Source: Bacteroidota bacterium
Lineage (GTDB): Bacteria; Bacteroidota; Bacteroidia; Sphingobacteriales; Sphingobacteriaceae
Direction of reading: 5' to 3'
Length of the DNA stretch: 64,000 nt
Assembly: GCA_023450085.1 (NCBI GenBank)
Contig: JAEXHI010000005.1
Location: 1-64,000 of the forward strand
Shown here: piece after piece, positions 10,128-18,082 of the stretch
Layout: every line of letters begins with the position of its first letter
Position numbering within the stretch: the first letter of the stretch is position 1
Notes under the pieces: model-generated
Databases searched by the model: none
The model's input: only the letters and a program-made list of their open reading frames with translations
Told to the model about the DNA's origin: nothing
Program-made: the position numbers and the translations under genes

Positions 10128-10160
10128 AGACTTACGAAGTTTTTAAAACTTCGTAAGTCT
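10128..10160. repeat. Perfect 16-bp inverted repeat inside the B12 operon
   Basis: The arms AGACTTACGAAGTTTT and its exact complement flank one T. It follows the second propeller gene by 10 bp. It would form a strong RNA hairpin, but no T-run follows, so it is more likely a REP-type palindrome, mRNA stabiliser or leaky attenuator than a full terminator. The remaining gap up to 10352 holds a further palindromic repeat of the CCCCCTTT/AAAGGGG type and no gene. Confidence 0.85.
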
Positions 10161-10352
10161 TGACAATTATTTCCTCTCCCTGCCCCCTCAAAGAGGGGAA
10201 TATGAGAATTGCTTAAACTCCGTGTGTCCCCCTTTAGAGAGCCAGCTCCGATATATCGGAGGAGAATTGAAAGGGGAGGAAATGAATAAAATACTAAAAC
10301 TAAACTACCTAAAAACAACTAAATCAAATTGCTTTTAACAAATCAAACTCAA

Positions 10353-11489
10353 ATGAAACGAATACTTTTACTTTCCTTATTAGCCGTAACCCTGTTTTTC
10401 TCTTGTAAAAAAGACAAAGACGATGCTTTCCCAACGTTAAGCATGCAGGTTACAGAAAAGACTTTAACCGTACAGGTAAATACCCAAAAGAACTTTTCGG
10501 TAGTAATTCCAAGTGGTAAAACAGTAACCAGCGAATGGAAATTGAACAATACCGTAGTAGGTAGTGAAGCTAGCTATGTGTTTAAACCAACTTCAGCAGG
10601 CGATTATACTTTAACCTATACCGGTAGCAACGCACAAGGTAGTTTTACCTTCACCTATCAAATTAATGTACCTGTGCCTGTTATCGATCCAGGAGCCAAT
10701 AGCAGCATGTACATCAGCAGGGTATTTGAATATTTGCCAGCCCCAGGACAACACATCAACAGAACCTATGGCACACTTGAACAAGCGCAAAAATTAGTAG
10801 GAAGTATTGATAATCTACTTTCACTAGGTGGTTTTGGCGGTTATGTTATTTTTGGTTTCGATCACTCGGTGAAAAACACTGATGGTTACGACTTGGGGAT
10901 TTATGGAAATCCAACAGGACCAAACAACGCTTCTGCAGAACACGGTATCGTAATGGTAAGCCAAGATAAAAATGGAAATGGTTTGCCAGATGATGAATGG
11001 TATGAATTGGCAGGTAGCGAATATGCCAAAGCTACTACCATTAAGAATTATGAGATTACTTATACCAACCCTAAAGGATATGCGAATGTTCCATGGGCTG
11101 ATAACCAGGGGAATACTGGTTTTCTTTTGATTAATAATTTCAGTACTAAAGAGAACTACTATCCTTTGTTTGCTGCTAATCAGGAAAAAATCACTTTTAA
11201 AGGTACTCTATTACCCTCTACAAGCTTAAGCACTTCAGGTTTAATTATTAACAAACCATTTGAATGGGGGTATACAGATAGCTATTCGGTAGGAGATGAT
11301 TATCAAAATAAAGGCTATAATAGCTTTGATATTTCTTGGGCTGTAGATAAAAATGGGAATAAAGTTGAACTAAAAACTATCGATTTTGTAAAAGTATATA
11401 CGGCTCAAAACATTAATGCAGGTATTTTGGGAGAAATCTCTACTGACATTAGAGGCGCCGTTGACTTACACATCAAAGCCTTGAAATAA
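10353..11489 (+). CDS. PKD-like cell-surface lipoprotein of the B12 operon
   Basis: About 378 residues from the ATG at 10353; an in-frame TTG at 10329 would add eight residues before the leader and is unlikely. The lipoprotein signal ends VTLFFSCKKD. A PKD/Ig-like domain spans about residues 25-105 (SEWKLNNTVVGSEASYVFKP). A larger C-terminal domain of about 255 residues follows, with YLPAPGQHIN, GGFGGYVIFGFDHSV and NGNGLPDDEWYELAGSEY, typical of cell-surface proteins found beside B12 receptors in Bacteroidota. It lies in the same transcription unit as btuB. Function is unknown; binding or presenting corrinoid, or structural support of the receptor complex, would fit. Confidence 0.72.
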   Translation: MKRILLLSLLAVTLFFSCKKDKDDAFPTLSMQVTEKTLTVQVNTQKNFSVVIPSGKTVTSEWKLNNTVVGSEASYVFKPTSAGDYTLTYTGSNAQGSFTFTYQINVPVPVIDPGANSSMYISRVFEYLPAPGQHINRTYGTLEQAQKLVGSIDNLLSLGGFGGYVIFGFDHSVKNTDGYDLGIYGNPTGPNNASAEHGIVMVSQDKNGNGLPDDEWYELAGSEYAKATTIKNYEITYTNPKGYANVPWADNQGNTGFLLINNFSTKENYYPLFAANQEKITFKGTLLPSTSLSTSGLIINKPFEWGYTDSYSVGDDYQNKGYNSFDISWAVDKNGNKVELKTIDFVKVYTAQNINAGILGEISTDIRGAVDLHIKALK

Positions 11490-11494
11490 TATTA

Positions 11495-12811
11495 ATGAAA
11501 CTACACACAATGAAAATAAGTGCCAGTTATTTTTTAATGCTGGCACTTTTATTAGCCACTGTACTCGGCTGTAAGAAAGAAAAAATCAACGCGGTTTCCT
11601 TTCCTGATGACATTAATACTTCGTTGAGGGCCAAGGCACAAGAGCCTTTGGAACTAAAACCGCAAATGACAGGTACTGCTACGGCTTACGAATGGTTAGA
11701 AGACGGCAAAGTAGTAGGTACTCAGAGCAGTTACATTTTTGCCAAACAGGATAAAGGTGATTATGAGTTAACTTTTAAAGCAACCAACAAAGCTGGAACA
11801 ACTACTTTAACCTATAAAATTAAGGTAGTAGGTAAATATGCAGATGGTATTTTATTGGTGAGCTATACCAACCAAACCAATAATGGTGCGGATATTTCTT
11901 TTCTGGATGAGAAAGAAAAGTTGACCCCTAATGTGTTTTCTCTGGAAAATAATGGCACAAAGCTTCCTCAGAGTACTGTGAGTGCTTTCCGTTATGGTAA
12001 TCAACTTTATGTTACTGCATCAGAAACTCCAAACATTCAAGTGATTGATGATGAAACTTTAAAGTTAGCAAACATTAGCATCAGCAATACTAGCGTAAGA
12101 TCTATCAGCTATTTTGCTACTACCGATGGTAAAACCGGTTATGTGATAGGAGGAACAGGTTCTAAAAGAGGATTGTATGCGGTAGACCTTACTGCTAAAA
12201 CCATAGCAGGTACTTTGTTAACAGGAACTGCTTCTGCTGCTTTAATTCCTATAACGACTTATAACAATGCTTATATCACGCCAGTACTTAAAAAACTGGT
12301 TAGTATTAAAGATGGTGTATTGCAAACTTTGTTTACCTATCCTGAAAGTATTGCAGGTATTGTGAAAACATCTAACAAACAAATATGGATGGGGATTGCT
12401 AAAGGAGGTAGTGCCAATGCCAAAATGGTTAGACTAAACGAAAACTTGGAAGTGCAGGAAACTATCGATTTGGCTTCTGACCTCTTTTTGTACCAAACTG
12501 GTGAAATGATCAGTGCTGGTGGAATCAACGAGTTTATTTATTGGCAGGAAACTGGTACAGGTGAAATCTATCGTTTTAATGCCACGACCAAAAAGACGGA
12601 ATTGTTTGCTTATCCGTCTCAAAATGAAGGAGCGGGTTTCTTAACTGCTTGGAAAGTAAATCCGCGTACGGGAGAACTGTATGTGATAGATGCAAAAAGT
12701 ACTTCCGATAACCTACCTAGCGACTTGTTGATTTATGGCGTAGATAAGAAGCTACGCAAGAAAATTGCCAATGTAGGTTACCAAGTAAAGGATGTTATTT
12801 TCCCAAAGTAG
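11495..12811 (+). CDS. PKD plus DUF5074-like propeller lipoprotein
   Basis: A 438-residue lipoprotein starting 5 bp after the previous stop; an in-frame ATG at 11510 is an equally good start. The signal ends LLATVLGCKKEK. A PKD-like domain follows (about 30-108; ATAYEWLEDGKVVGTQSSYI, closely resembling the PKD part of the upstream gene), then a propeller-like region of about 320 residues with blades such as GKTGYVIGGTGSKRGLYAVD and PRTGELYVIDAK. It appears to combine the domain types of the two preceding gene classes. The position suggests a surface role in B12 uptake. Substrate contact is not demonstrated. Confidence 0.72.
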   Translation: MKLHTMKISASYFLMLALLLATVLGCKKEKINAVSFPDDINTSLRAKAQEPLELKPQMTGTATAYEWLEDGKVVGTQSSYIFAKQDKGDYELTFKATNKAGTTTLTYKIKVVGKYADGILLVSYTNQTNNGADISFLDEKEKLTPNVFSLENNGTKLPQSTVSAFRYGNQLYVTASETPNIQVIDDETLKLANISISNTSVRSISYFATTDGKTGYVIGGTGSKRGLYAVDLTAKTIAGTLLTGTASAALIPITTYNNAYITPVLKKLVSIKDGVLQTLFTYPESIAGIVKTSNKQIWMGIAKGGSANAKMVRLNENLEVQETIDLASDLFLYQTGEMISAGGINEFIYWQETGTGEIYRFNATTKKTELFAYPSQNEGAGFLTAWKVNPRTGELYVIDAKSTSDNLPSDLLIYGVDKKLRKKIANVGYQVKDVIFPK

Positions 12812-12846
12812 TATTTTTATTACCTTTGTCTTAAATCATTAGATCA

Positions 12847-13425
12847 ATGGAAAGAAAATCAAATACCAGAGTCCTCGTATTATTGTTGTTTATAATAGTG
12901 GTAATTGGACTAAGAATGTTAGCGCCGCTTTCGCCAGACTTTAAATTGTTTGCCAATTTTTCTGGTTTGGGTGCTGTAGCCATTTTTAGCGGTAGCTACT
13001 TTAAAAATAAGTTTTCGGGCTATGTTTTACCTATACTGGTATTATTGCTTAGCGATTTAGGCTTGGCCTTAATGATGGGCGAGAGCTATGTGTTTTACCC
13101 AGGTTGGTACTATACCTATATTGCTTTTGCCTTAATGGTATTGGCTGCACAAATTTTAGTGAAAAAAGTAAGCGTAGCGAATGTATTTGTAGCTACTTTA
13201 GTAGGTGTACTGATTCATTGGGTTGTTTCTGATTTTGGCATGTGGTTAGGCTTTGATACCTATCCTAAAACCTTAGCTGGTTTCTGGCAGTGTTTAGTGG
13301 CCGCTATTCCATTCGAACTAAAATTCCTTTACGGTACATTGGTTTACTCAGCCATTATGTTCATGGGATTTGAGGTGTTGAAATCAAAATACCCTTCTTT
13401 GAAACAACATTCGGCTATTGCCTAA
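12847..13425 (+). CDS. Small polytopic membrane protein, DUF6580-like putative transporter component
   Basis: A 192-residue, strongly hydrophobic protein with about five or six membrane helices (for example residues 9-27, 32-50, 57-76, 84-105, 111-132 and 155-178). The pattern FANFSGLGAVAIFSGSYF and LLLSDLGLALMMG resembles DUF6580, a family I recall as putative transport proteins of ECF S-component type. It is the last gene before the operon terminator, 36 bp after the preceding gene. As the only inner-membrane protein under the riboswitch, it is a candidate for carrying B12 or a precursor across the inner membrane. The family call is by eye and the function is inferred. Confidence 0.6.
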   Translation: MERKSNTRVLVLLLFIIVVIGLRMLAPLSPDFKLFANFSGLGAVAIFSGSYFKNKFSGYVLPILVLLLSDLGLALMMGESYVFYPGWYYTYIAFALMVLAAQILVKKVSVANVFVATLVGVLIHWVVSDFGMWLGFDTYPKTLAGFWQCLVAAIPFELKFLYGTLVYSAIMFMGFEVLKSKYPSLKQHSAIA

Positions 13426-13443
13426 GTTATATTAAACATATTT

Positions 13444-13478
13444 AAAGCCCTCTTGCTTGTTGCAGGAGGGCTTTTTTA
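13444..13478 (+). terminator. Terminator of the cobalamin operon
   Basis: AGCCCTCttGC and GCaGGAGGGCT form a stem with a TTGTT loop, followed by a T-run. It lies 19 bp after the last operon gene, marking the end of the transcript that starts at the riboswitch. Confidence 0.88.
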
Positions 13479-13499
13479 TTGGCCGGTTATTTTCATGGT

Positions 13500-13945
13500 T
13501 CATTAGTTCATTAGTTCACTTGTGTTATTCCGTGCGTCATTCCCGCGTATGCGGGAACCTTAAAGCGTTGAAAAACCTGCTAATGCATTACGATCCCGAA
13601 ATAAATTCGGGATGACGATAACCAATTAGGAGATGTGGGCAAGAAAGAATAACCCTCTCTCCGCTGTGCGGGATCTCTCCCTTTGAGGGAGAGAGGCGTA
13701 CTTGGGAAAGTTAGAGGATGTTTGAAAGTATTAGTAGTTGAGAAATATTTTATCACAACCAAGTTTCTCTCTCCTTTTCAAGGAGAACCTGTTCGAAGGG
13801 TTAGGCAAAGGTTTTTACCGTTAGCTTCTGCCATTCCTCTATGCGTCATTCCCGCGTAGGCGGGAATCTTAATGCGTTTGAGGTTTGCAAAGTTTTTACA
13901 ACTTTCTAAATCGATACTTATTTCAACTTTTCACTAGCTTTACCT
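13500..13945. repeat. Gene-free stretch with REP-type palindromes
   Basis: This stretch contains CATTCCCGCGTATGCGGGAA (from about 13538) and CATTCCCGCGTAGGCGGGAA (from about 13846), two copies of the same palindromic element. Between them lie a CGGGATctctcc...gagagagg palindrome (about 13650-13695) and an ATCCCGAAATAAATTCGGGAT hairpin. I see no gene. These match the repeat families in other gaps of the window and probably reflect dispersed REP elements. Confidence 0.7.
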
Positions 13946-13948
13946 TTA

Positions 13949-14644
13949 ATGAAAAAGAAACTGGTTGTTTTAACAGGAGCGGGCATTAGTGCTGAAAGTG
14001 GTTTGAAAACTTTCCGAGATGCCGATGGTTTATGGGAAGGATATAATGTGATGGAAGTCGCTACTCCAGAGGCTTGGGGCCGCAATCCAGCTTTGGTGCA
14101 GCAATTTTATAATGAGCGAAGAAAGCAGGTAAATGCCGCTCGGCCTAACGCTGCTCATATCGCTCTGGCCAATTTGGAAAAAGATTTCGATGTCGAAATC
14201 ATTACCCAAAACATTGATGATTTACATGAAAGGGCAGGCTCAGGCAAGGTGACCCATTTGCATGGGGTAATTACCTATGCCCAATCCTCAAAAAGAGCTA
14301 ATCTGATTTATCCGCTTCAAACTGATGAAATCAAAATGGGAGAACTCTGTGAGTTGGGTTCGCAACTAAGGCCACATGTGGTTTGGTTTGGCGAAGCGGT
14401 ACCCATGATTGAGCAAGCAGCAAAATTGTGCGCACAGGCAGATCTTTTTATTCTCGTAGGAACTTCACTTGCGGTGTATCCCGCTGCGGGATTGATTGAC
14501 TATGTGCCACATGGAGTCCCAAAATATATCATTGACCCTAAAATTCCTCCCGTATCTGGATTGAACAACGTAATTAAGATTGCCAAAAGTGCCACAGAAG
14601 GGATGGAGGAGCTAAAATCGCTTTTAAAGGAAAATTTGCTTTAA
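13949..14644 (+). CDS. cobB: SIR2-family NAD-dependent deacylase, zinc-less type
   Basis: A 231-residue sirtuin removing acyl groups from lysines with NAD+. Seen: GAGISAESGLKTFRDADGLW (NAD-binding GAGxSxxSG), TQNIDDLHERAGS, the catalytic HLHG, and a LVGTSLAVYPAAGL Rossmann segment. The Tyr/Arg pair in FYNERRKQ matches the class III (desuccinylase/demalonylase) pocket. The segment between HLHG and RPHVVWFGEAVP, which normally holds two CxxC zinc pairs, contains only one cysteine (GELCELG), so a structural zinc is unlikely. This seems usual for Bacteroidota members. Despite the cobB name there is no evidence that it belongs to the neighbouring B12 operon. Confidence 0.87.
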   Translation: MKKKLVVLTGAGISAESGLKTFRDADGLWEGYNVMEVATPEAWGRNPALVQQFYNERRKQVNAARPNAAHIALANLEKDFDVEIITQNIDDLHERAGSGKVTHLHGVITYAQSSKRANLIYPLQTDEIKMGELCELGSQLRPHVVWFGEAVPMIEQAAKLCAQADLFILVGTSLAVYPAAGLIDYVPHGVPKYIIDPKIPPVSGLNNVIKIAKSATEGMEELKSLLKENLL

Positions 14645-14664
14645 GCTTAAGAACGTGAGTGGCC

Positions 14665-14717
14665 CTATGTGTCTATGTGTTTATATTTTTTAATTAAATG
14701 ACCACATAGGCACATAG
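14665..14717. repeat. Inverted repeat CTATGTGTCTATGTG
   Basis: 15-bp arms with one mismatch (CTATGTGTCTATGTG and CACATAGGCACATAG) surround a 23-nt A+T-rich centre. A related element with the same words lies at 60492-60560, suggesting a small dispersed family. The rest of the gap to 14921 contains a CCTCGCAAAGACG / CACTGCGAGG REP-like hairpin (about 14812-14845) and no gene. Confidence 0.75.
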
Positions 14718-14921
14718 TAAGTTCAAAATTATCTGTAAGGAACCTGAACTTGTGATAAGATTGAGACGAATAAAACGATAGAGAACAGCTTTATAGCTAG
14801 GAGATTGCTTCGTTCCTCGCAAAGACGAAATGGTCCCGTCACTGCGAGGGACAGCCTGTTCCGACTTTTCGGGAAAGCAGTCTCTACACTAATAGTATTA
14901 TTGATCTTCTATTTTAAACGG

Positions 14922-15545
14922 CTACTTAAACAGCCTGCTTAAATTAGGTTTAATCCCAATGGTGAGTGGCATAGTCGTAAAGTTCCGATTTTGTATCTTT
15001 TTAAACCCATTCATAAAACCTACTTCCGTAAATAGGGACAATCCTCCTAAACTAAATTCGGTACCAGCACCACCTTCTAGCATGGGCATAAAATGAGATT
15101 TATTGCTGATTTTTACCTGTTGCGCAGCATCATTAACCCTTACCATAGGAGTAAGAATATAACCGCCACCGCCGCCAGCAAAGCCATAAAAAGCGAATTT
15201 TCCAACAATTTTACGGTAACCTAAGCCAAGGTTCAATAAATAGGTGGTAGCCCTGCCCGTTTGTGCCATGTAAGTAAAGCCAGGTTCAGCAATTTTTCCT
15301 CTGTAGGAAAGAGCATGCAAACTAAGTTTAGGATAGAGAAATAAACCACCTTTACCAATTCCGATATTCAAACCAAGGGTAGTAGATATCTTAGGGCCAA
15401 AAACATCTGAGGCTGAACCTACAGGCATCGAGGTCCCAATGCCGCTTACCGTAAAGAGTTTGTCTGTACGGTTTTGCGCATAAGTAGCAGTATAAATAAA
15501 GAAAGTAGCGAGCGTGATAAGACAGAAGGGAAGGTGCTTATTCAT
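14922..15545 (-). CDS. Predicted outer-membrane beta-barrel protein
   Basis: A 207-residue protein with a signal peptide (about 1-23, ending TATYAQ). The mature part is rich in glycine and alternating hydrophobic residues (LGLNIGIGKGGLFLYPKLSL, YLLNLGLGYRKIVGKFAFYG, GGGGGYILTP), as in small PorT/OmpX-like barrels of Bacteroidota. I recognise no specific family signature. It lies 37 bp downstream of the divergent-function YdeI-like gene on the same strand. Function unknown. Confidence 0.65.
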   Translation of the reverse strand: MNKHLPFCLITLATFFIYTATYAQNRTDKLFTVSGIGTSMPVGSASDVFGPKISTTLGLNIGIGKGGLFLYPKLSLHALSYRGKIAEPGFTYMAQTGRATTYLLNLGLGYRKIVGKFAFYGFAGGGGGYILTPMVRVNDAAQQVKISNKSHFMPMLEGGAGTEFSLGGLSLFTEVGFMNGFKKIQNRNFTTMPLTIGIKPNLSRLFK

Positions 15546-15582
15546 GTAAGTGTAACAGCAGCTATCCGCTTTTGTTTGTCCC

Positions 15583-16245
15583 TTACTTTTCCGTTGGGTT
15601 CTTCTTTTTATCTAATAGTTTCTCTATCATTTTGTGAATACGGTCAGTTCTTGTCTTCTCCTGTTTGGCCGTAATCACCCATAAAACGTACTCTTTCCTA
15701 TGTGAATAAGCTAGTGTTTCATAATAAGCAAGCGCATCAGGTCGTTCAGCTAGTGCTGTTTTTAAGTCTTCTGGAAGTGTAACAATCTTATTGGCTACGT
15801 CAATATACTGGCCATATTCATTATTCGCAATTTCAGCATTACCTACACCAGACTTTTTCTGACTTGTCGCAGTTTTTATTCTAATACCTGTCCATATCTC
15901 ATTTACGGCAGCAGAACCACATGGCGCTAAATTGAACTTGGTAATATCCTCCCACGATTGCATGAGGTTTAAATCGGCAGCCAAAGGAGTTTTAGCTTTA
16001 GGATAAAAAATCCAAACAATGGTTTTATCTACAATGGATTTTTCAATAGCCTCTAAAGCAGCAAACATATCAGCTCTAGTAATGGCAAATATTAAATAAG
16101 CTTCTTGCTGAGGCTGGGTATCATAACTAAAGGTGATTTCCGAAGGAATATCTCCAAAAATAGCCGCTGCATTTTCGGGTGCATTAATCACACTAACCTT
16201 AAAGCCAGTTTTAAGCTGTAGTTTCTTAAGAAATGGATTATCCAT
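15583..16245 (-). CDS. YdeI/OmpD-associated family protein
   Basis: A 220-residue cytoplasmic protein. The C-terminal segment LAYSHRKEYVLWVITAKQEK then TRTDRIHKMIEKL is the typical signature of the YdeI/OmpD-associated (bacteriocin-protection-like) family. The N-terminal half (about 1-95) resembles a DUF3052-type domain, with the pattern YLIFAITRADMFAALEAIEK and IVWIFYPKAK. The gene starts 1 bp after the RNA methyltransferase stop, so the two are likely co-transcribed. The biochemical function is unknown. Confidence 0.75.
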   Translation of the reverse strand: MDNPFLKKLQLKTGFKVSVINAPENAAAIFGDIPSEITFSYDTQPQQEAYLIFAITRADMFAALEAIEKSIVDKTIVWIFYPKAKTPLAADLNLMQSWEDITKFNLAPCGSAAVNEIWTGIRIKTATSQKKSGVGNAEIANNEYGQYIDVANKIVTLPEDLKTALAERPDALAYYETLAYSHRKEYVLWVITAKQEKTRTDRIHKMIEKLLDKKKNPTEK

Positions 16246-16246
16246 A

Positions 16247-16777
16247 TTATAATTTCATTTTAGCAAAGAAGTCCCACAATACAATACCAGCCGAAATTAC
16301 GATGTTAAAGGAGTGTTTGGTGCCAAATTGCGGTATTTCTATGCACTTGTCTATTTGTTGCATGGCTTCATCACTCACACCATTTACTTCATTGCCAAAA
16401 ATAAGTACATACTTTTCTGCTAAAGTAGGTTGGTTGGTATGCAGCATCACACTGTTTTGAGCTTGTTCTATGGCGATAATCTGGTAACCTAATTCACGGT
16501 ATTTTTCAATGGCCACTAAAGTATCATCTACGTGCTCCCACGCTACAGATTGCGTAGCTCCCAAAGCAGTTTTTTCTATCTCACGGTGCGGAGGTTGGGC
16601 GGTAATACCACAAAGAACCACTTTTTCCACAGCAAACCCATCAGCGGTTCTAAAAACCGAGCCTACATTGTGCATGCTTCGCACGTTATCCAGCATAATC
16701 ACCACGGGAAGTTTCTCCTGAGCTTTGAATTCCTCTACATCAACCCTGTTTAACTCGTCTAGTTTTAATTTTTTCAT
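16247..16777 (-). CDS. TrmH/SpoU-family RNA 2'-O-methyltransferase
   Basis: A 176-residue SPOUT methyltransferase that transfers methyl from SAM to a ribose 2'-OH in tRNA or rRNA. Seen: motif 1 LDNVRSMHNVGSVFRTADGF (Asn and Arg catalytic positions), motif 2 LIFGNEVNGVSDEAM, and motif 3 IPQFGTKHSFNIVISAGIVL, which form the trefoil-knot SAM site. It lacks the N-terminal L30e-like substrate domain of RlmB types, so it is a short form like TrmL/TrmH. The exact RNA target cannot be read from sequence. It is followed directly by the YdeI-like gene. Confidence 0.9.
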   Translation of the reverse strand: MKKLKLDELNRVDVEEFKAQEKLPVVIMLDNVRSMHNVGSVFRTADGFAVEKVVLCGITAQPPHREIEKTALGATQSVAWEHVDDTLVAIEKYRELGYQIIAIEQAQNSVMLHTNQPTLAEKYVLIFGNEVNGVSDEAMQQIDKCIEIPQFGTKHSFNIVISAGIVLWDFFAKMKL

Positions 16778-16839
16778 TATTCAAATTTACAAATGCTCTT
16801 TCATTGATGGAGCTTTTTTGGTTAATTGTTTAACCGTTT

Positions 16840-16928
16840 AACTGGTTAACTGAATACTAACCACTAGGTCCTAACCACTAACTACTAGTTCCTAATTCCT
16901 AACCACTAGCAACTAACCACTAGGTCCC
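16840..16928. repeat. CTAACCACTAG word array
   Basis: About eight degenerate copies of CTAACCACTAGNTC/CTAATTC words, preceded by GTTTAACCGTTTAACTGGTTAAC. The same words occur at about 75-115, 4108-4128, 5430-5473, 18955-18990 (complement), 28965-29015 (complement) and 51165-51225. No gene in the gap 16778-17023. Confidence 0.8.
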
Positions 16929-17023
16929 TAAATAAATTCAAGGATTTTACCTTCAGCGTTAATAGAAATGTGGATATTTAGTTATTATTGCATACTTAAA
17001 AAAGAGCGTCTAAGATAAGAATA

Positions 17024-18073
17024 ATGAAAGCAAACCAAATACACACTGGCACATTTGTAAACGAAAAGGAAGTGATTGCGGTAGAGTTAACCAATACCAA
17101 AGGCACTTTTGTGAAACTGTTTAATTACGGAACGATTATCAATCAATTTGTAGTTAAAAATGCAGATGGTGAGCAACAGGATATTGTTTTGGGTTTTGAT
17201 GACATTAAAGGTTACTTAAGCGAAGATTACTTAGCTAACTACCCTTATTTTGGAGCAGTTATTGGCCGTTACGCCAACAGGATTAAAAATGGCGAATTCA
17301 TCGTAGATGGGATTAGCTATCAAGTAGCACAAAATAACGGAAACGATTGTTTACATGGTGGTATTGAAGGTTTTGATAGAAAAGTTTGGGATATTATTGG
17401 ACTGAATAATGGCGTAAATCCATCGGTTACTTTCCAATATTTCAGTTTAGATGGGGAAGAGGGTTTTCCAGGCGATTTGGCCATACAGTTAACTTTTACC
17501 TTAACAGAAAATGATGAGTTGATTTTAGCTTATCAGGCAGATACTGATGAAGCTACGCCGATTAACCTTACGCACCATAGCTATTTCAATTTGTCTAAAA
17601 AAGGCGAAAGTGTCCAGTCGCATCACCATCAAATGAATGCTTCCAAATGGTTAGCGCAAGATGATAATTACGTGGTCACTGGCGAATTGTTGCCTGTAGG
17701 AGGTTCTTTACACGATTTTACAAAAGGTAAATTGATTGCAGAAGGCTGGGATAGTGAGAATGGTTACGACCAAACTTATTTATTAGATAAGAACTATGGC
17801 GATTTAACTTTGGCTAGCAGAACACAAGCGGAAGATAGCGGTTTGGTTCTTTCTATTTACACTACTGAGCCTGTGGCGCATTTTTATACTGCTAAATATC
17901 TAGATGTGAAAAATGGAAAGGGAGGAAAGCATTATGGTAGCTTTGATGCCTTTTGTGTAGAAACCCAGCATGCACCTAATTCTATTAACATTCCTTCATT
18001 TCCTTCAACAGTATTACAACCTGAGGAACTTTATCAGCAAACCACTATTTATAAAGTAGAAGTAAAGAAATAA
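17024..18073 (+). CDS. galM: Aldose 1-epimerase (mutarotase)
   Basis: A 349-residue cytoplasmic enzyme interconverting alpha and beta anomers of aldoses such as galactose or glucose. Diagnostic segments are YFGAVIGRYANRIKNGEF, NNGNDCLHGGIEGFDRKVWD (catalytic His region), INLTHHSYFNLS (second catalytic His) and DAFCVETQHAPNSIN (catalytic Glu). Length matches the GalM family, and no signal peptide is evident. It is monocistronic and converges with the nucleoside phosphorylase gene. Confidence 0.93.
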   Translation: MKANQIHTGTFVNEKEVIAVELTNTKGTFVKLFNYGTIINQFVVKNADGEQQDIVLGFDDIKGYLSEDYLANYPYFGAVIGRYANRIKNGEFIVDGISYQVAQNNGNDCLHGGIEGFDRKVWDIIGLNNGVNPSVTFQYFSLDGEEGFPGDLAIQLTFTLTENDELILAYQADTDEATPINLTHHSYFNLSKKGESVQSHHHQMNASKWLAQDDNYVVTGELLPVGGSLHDFTKGKLIAEGWDSENGYDQTYLLDKNYGDLTLASRTQAEDSGLVLSIYTTEPVAHFYTAKYLDVKNGKGGKHYGSFDAFCVETQHAPNSINIPSFPSTVLQPEELYQQTTIYKVEVKK

Positions 18074-18082
18074 TGGAGAGGA

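Noticed and set aside
10128..10160. Internal terminator ending the B12 operon early
   Set aside because: No T-run follows, and the downstream surface proteins have the same family type and no clear promoter of their own; a REP-type palindrome is more likely.
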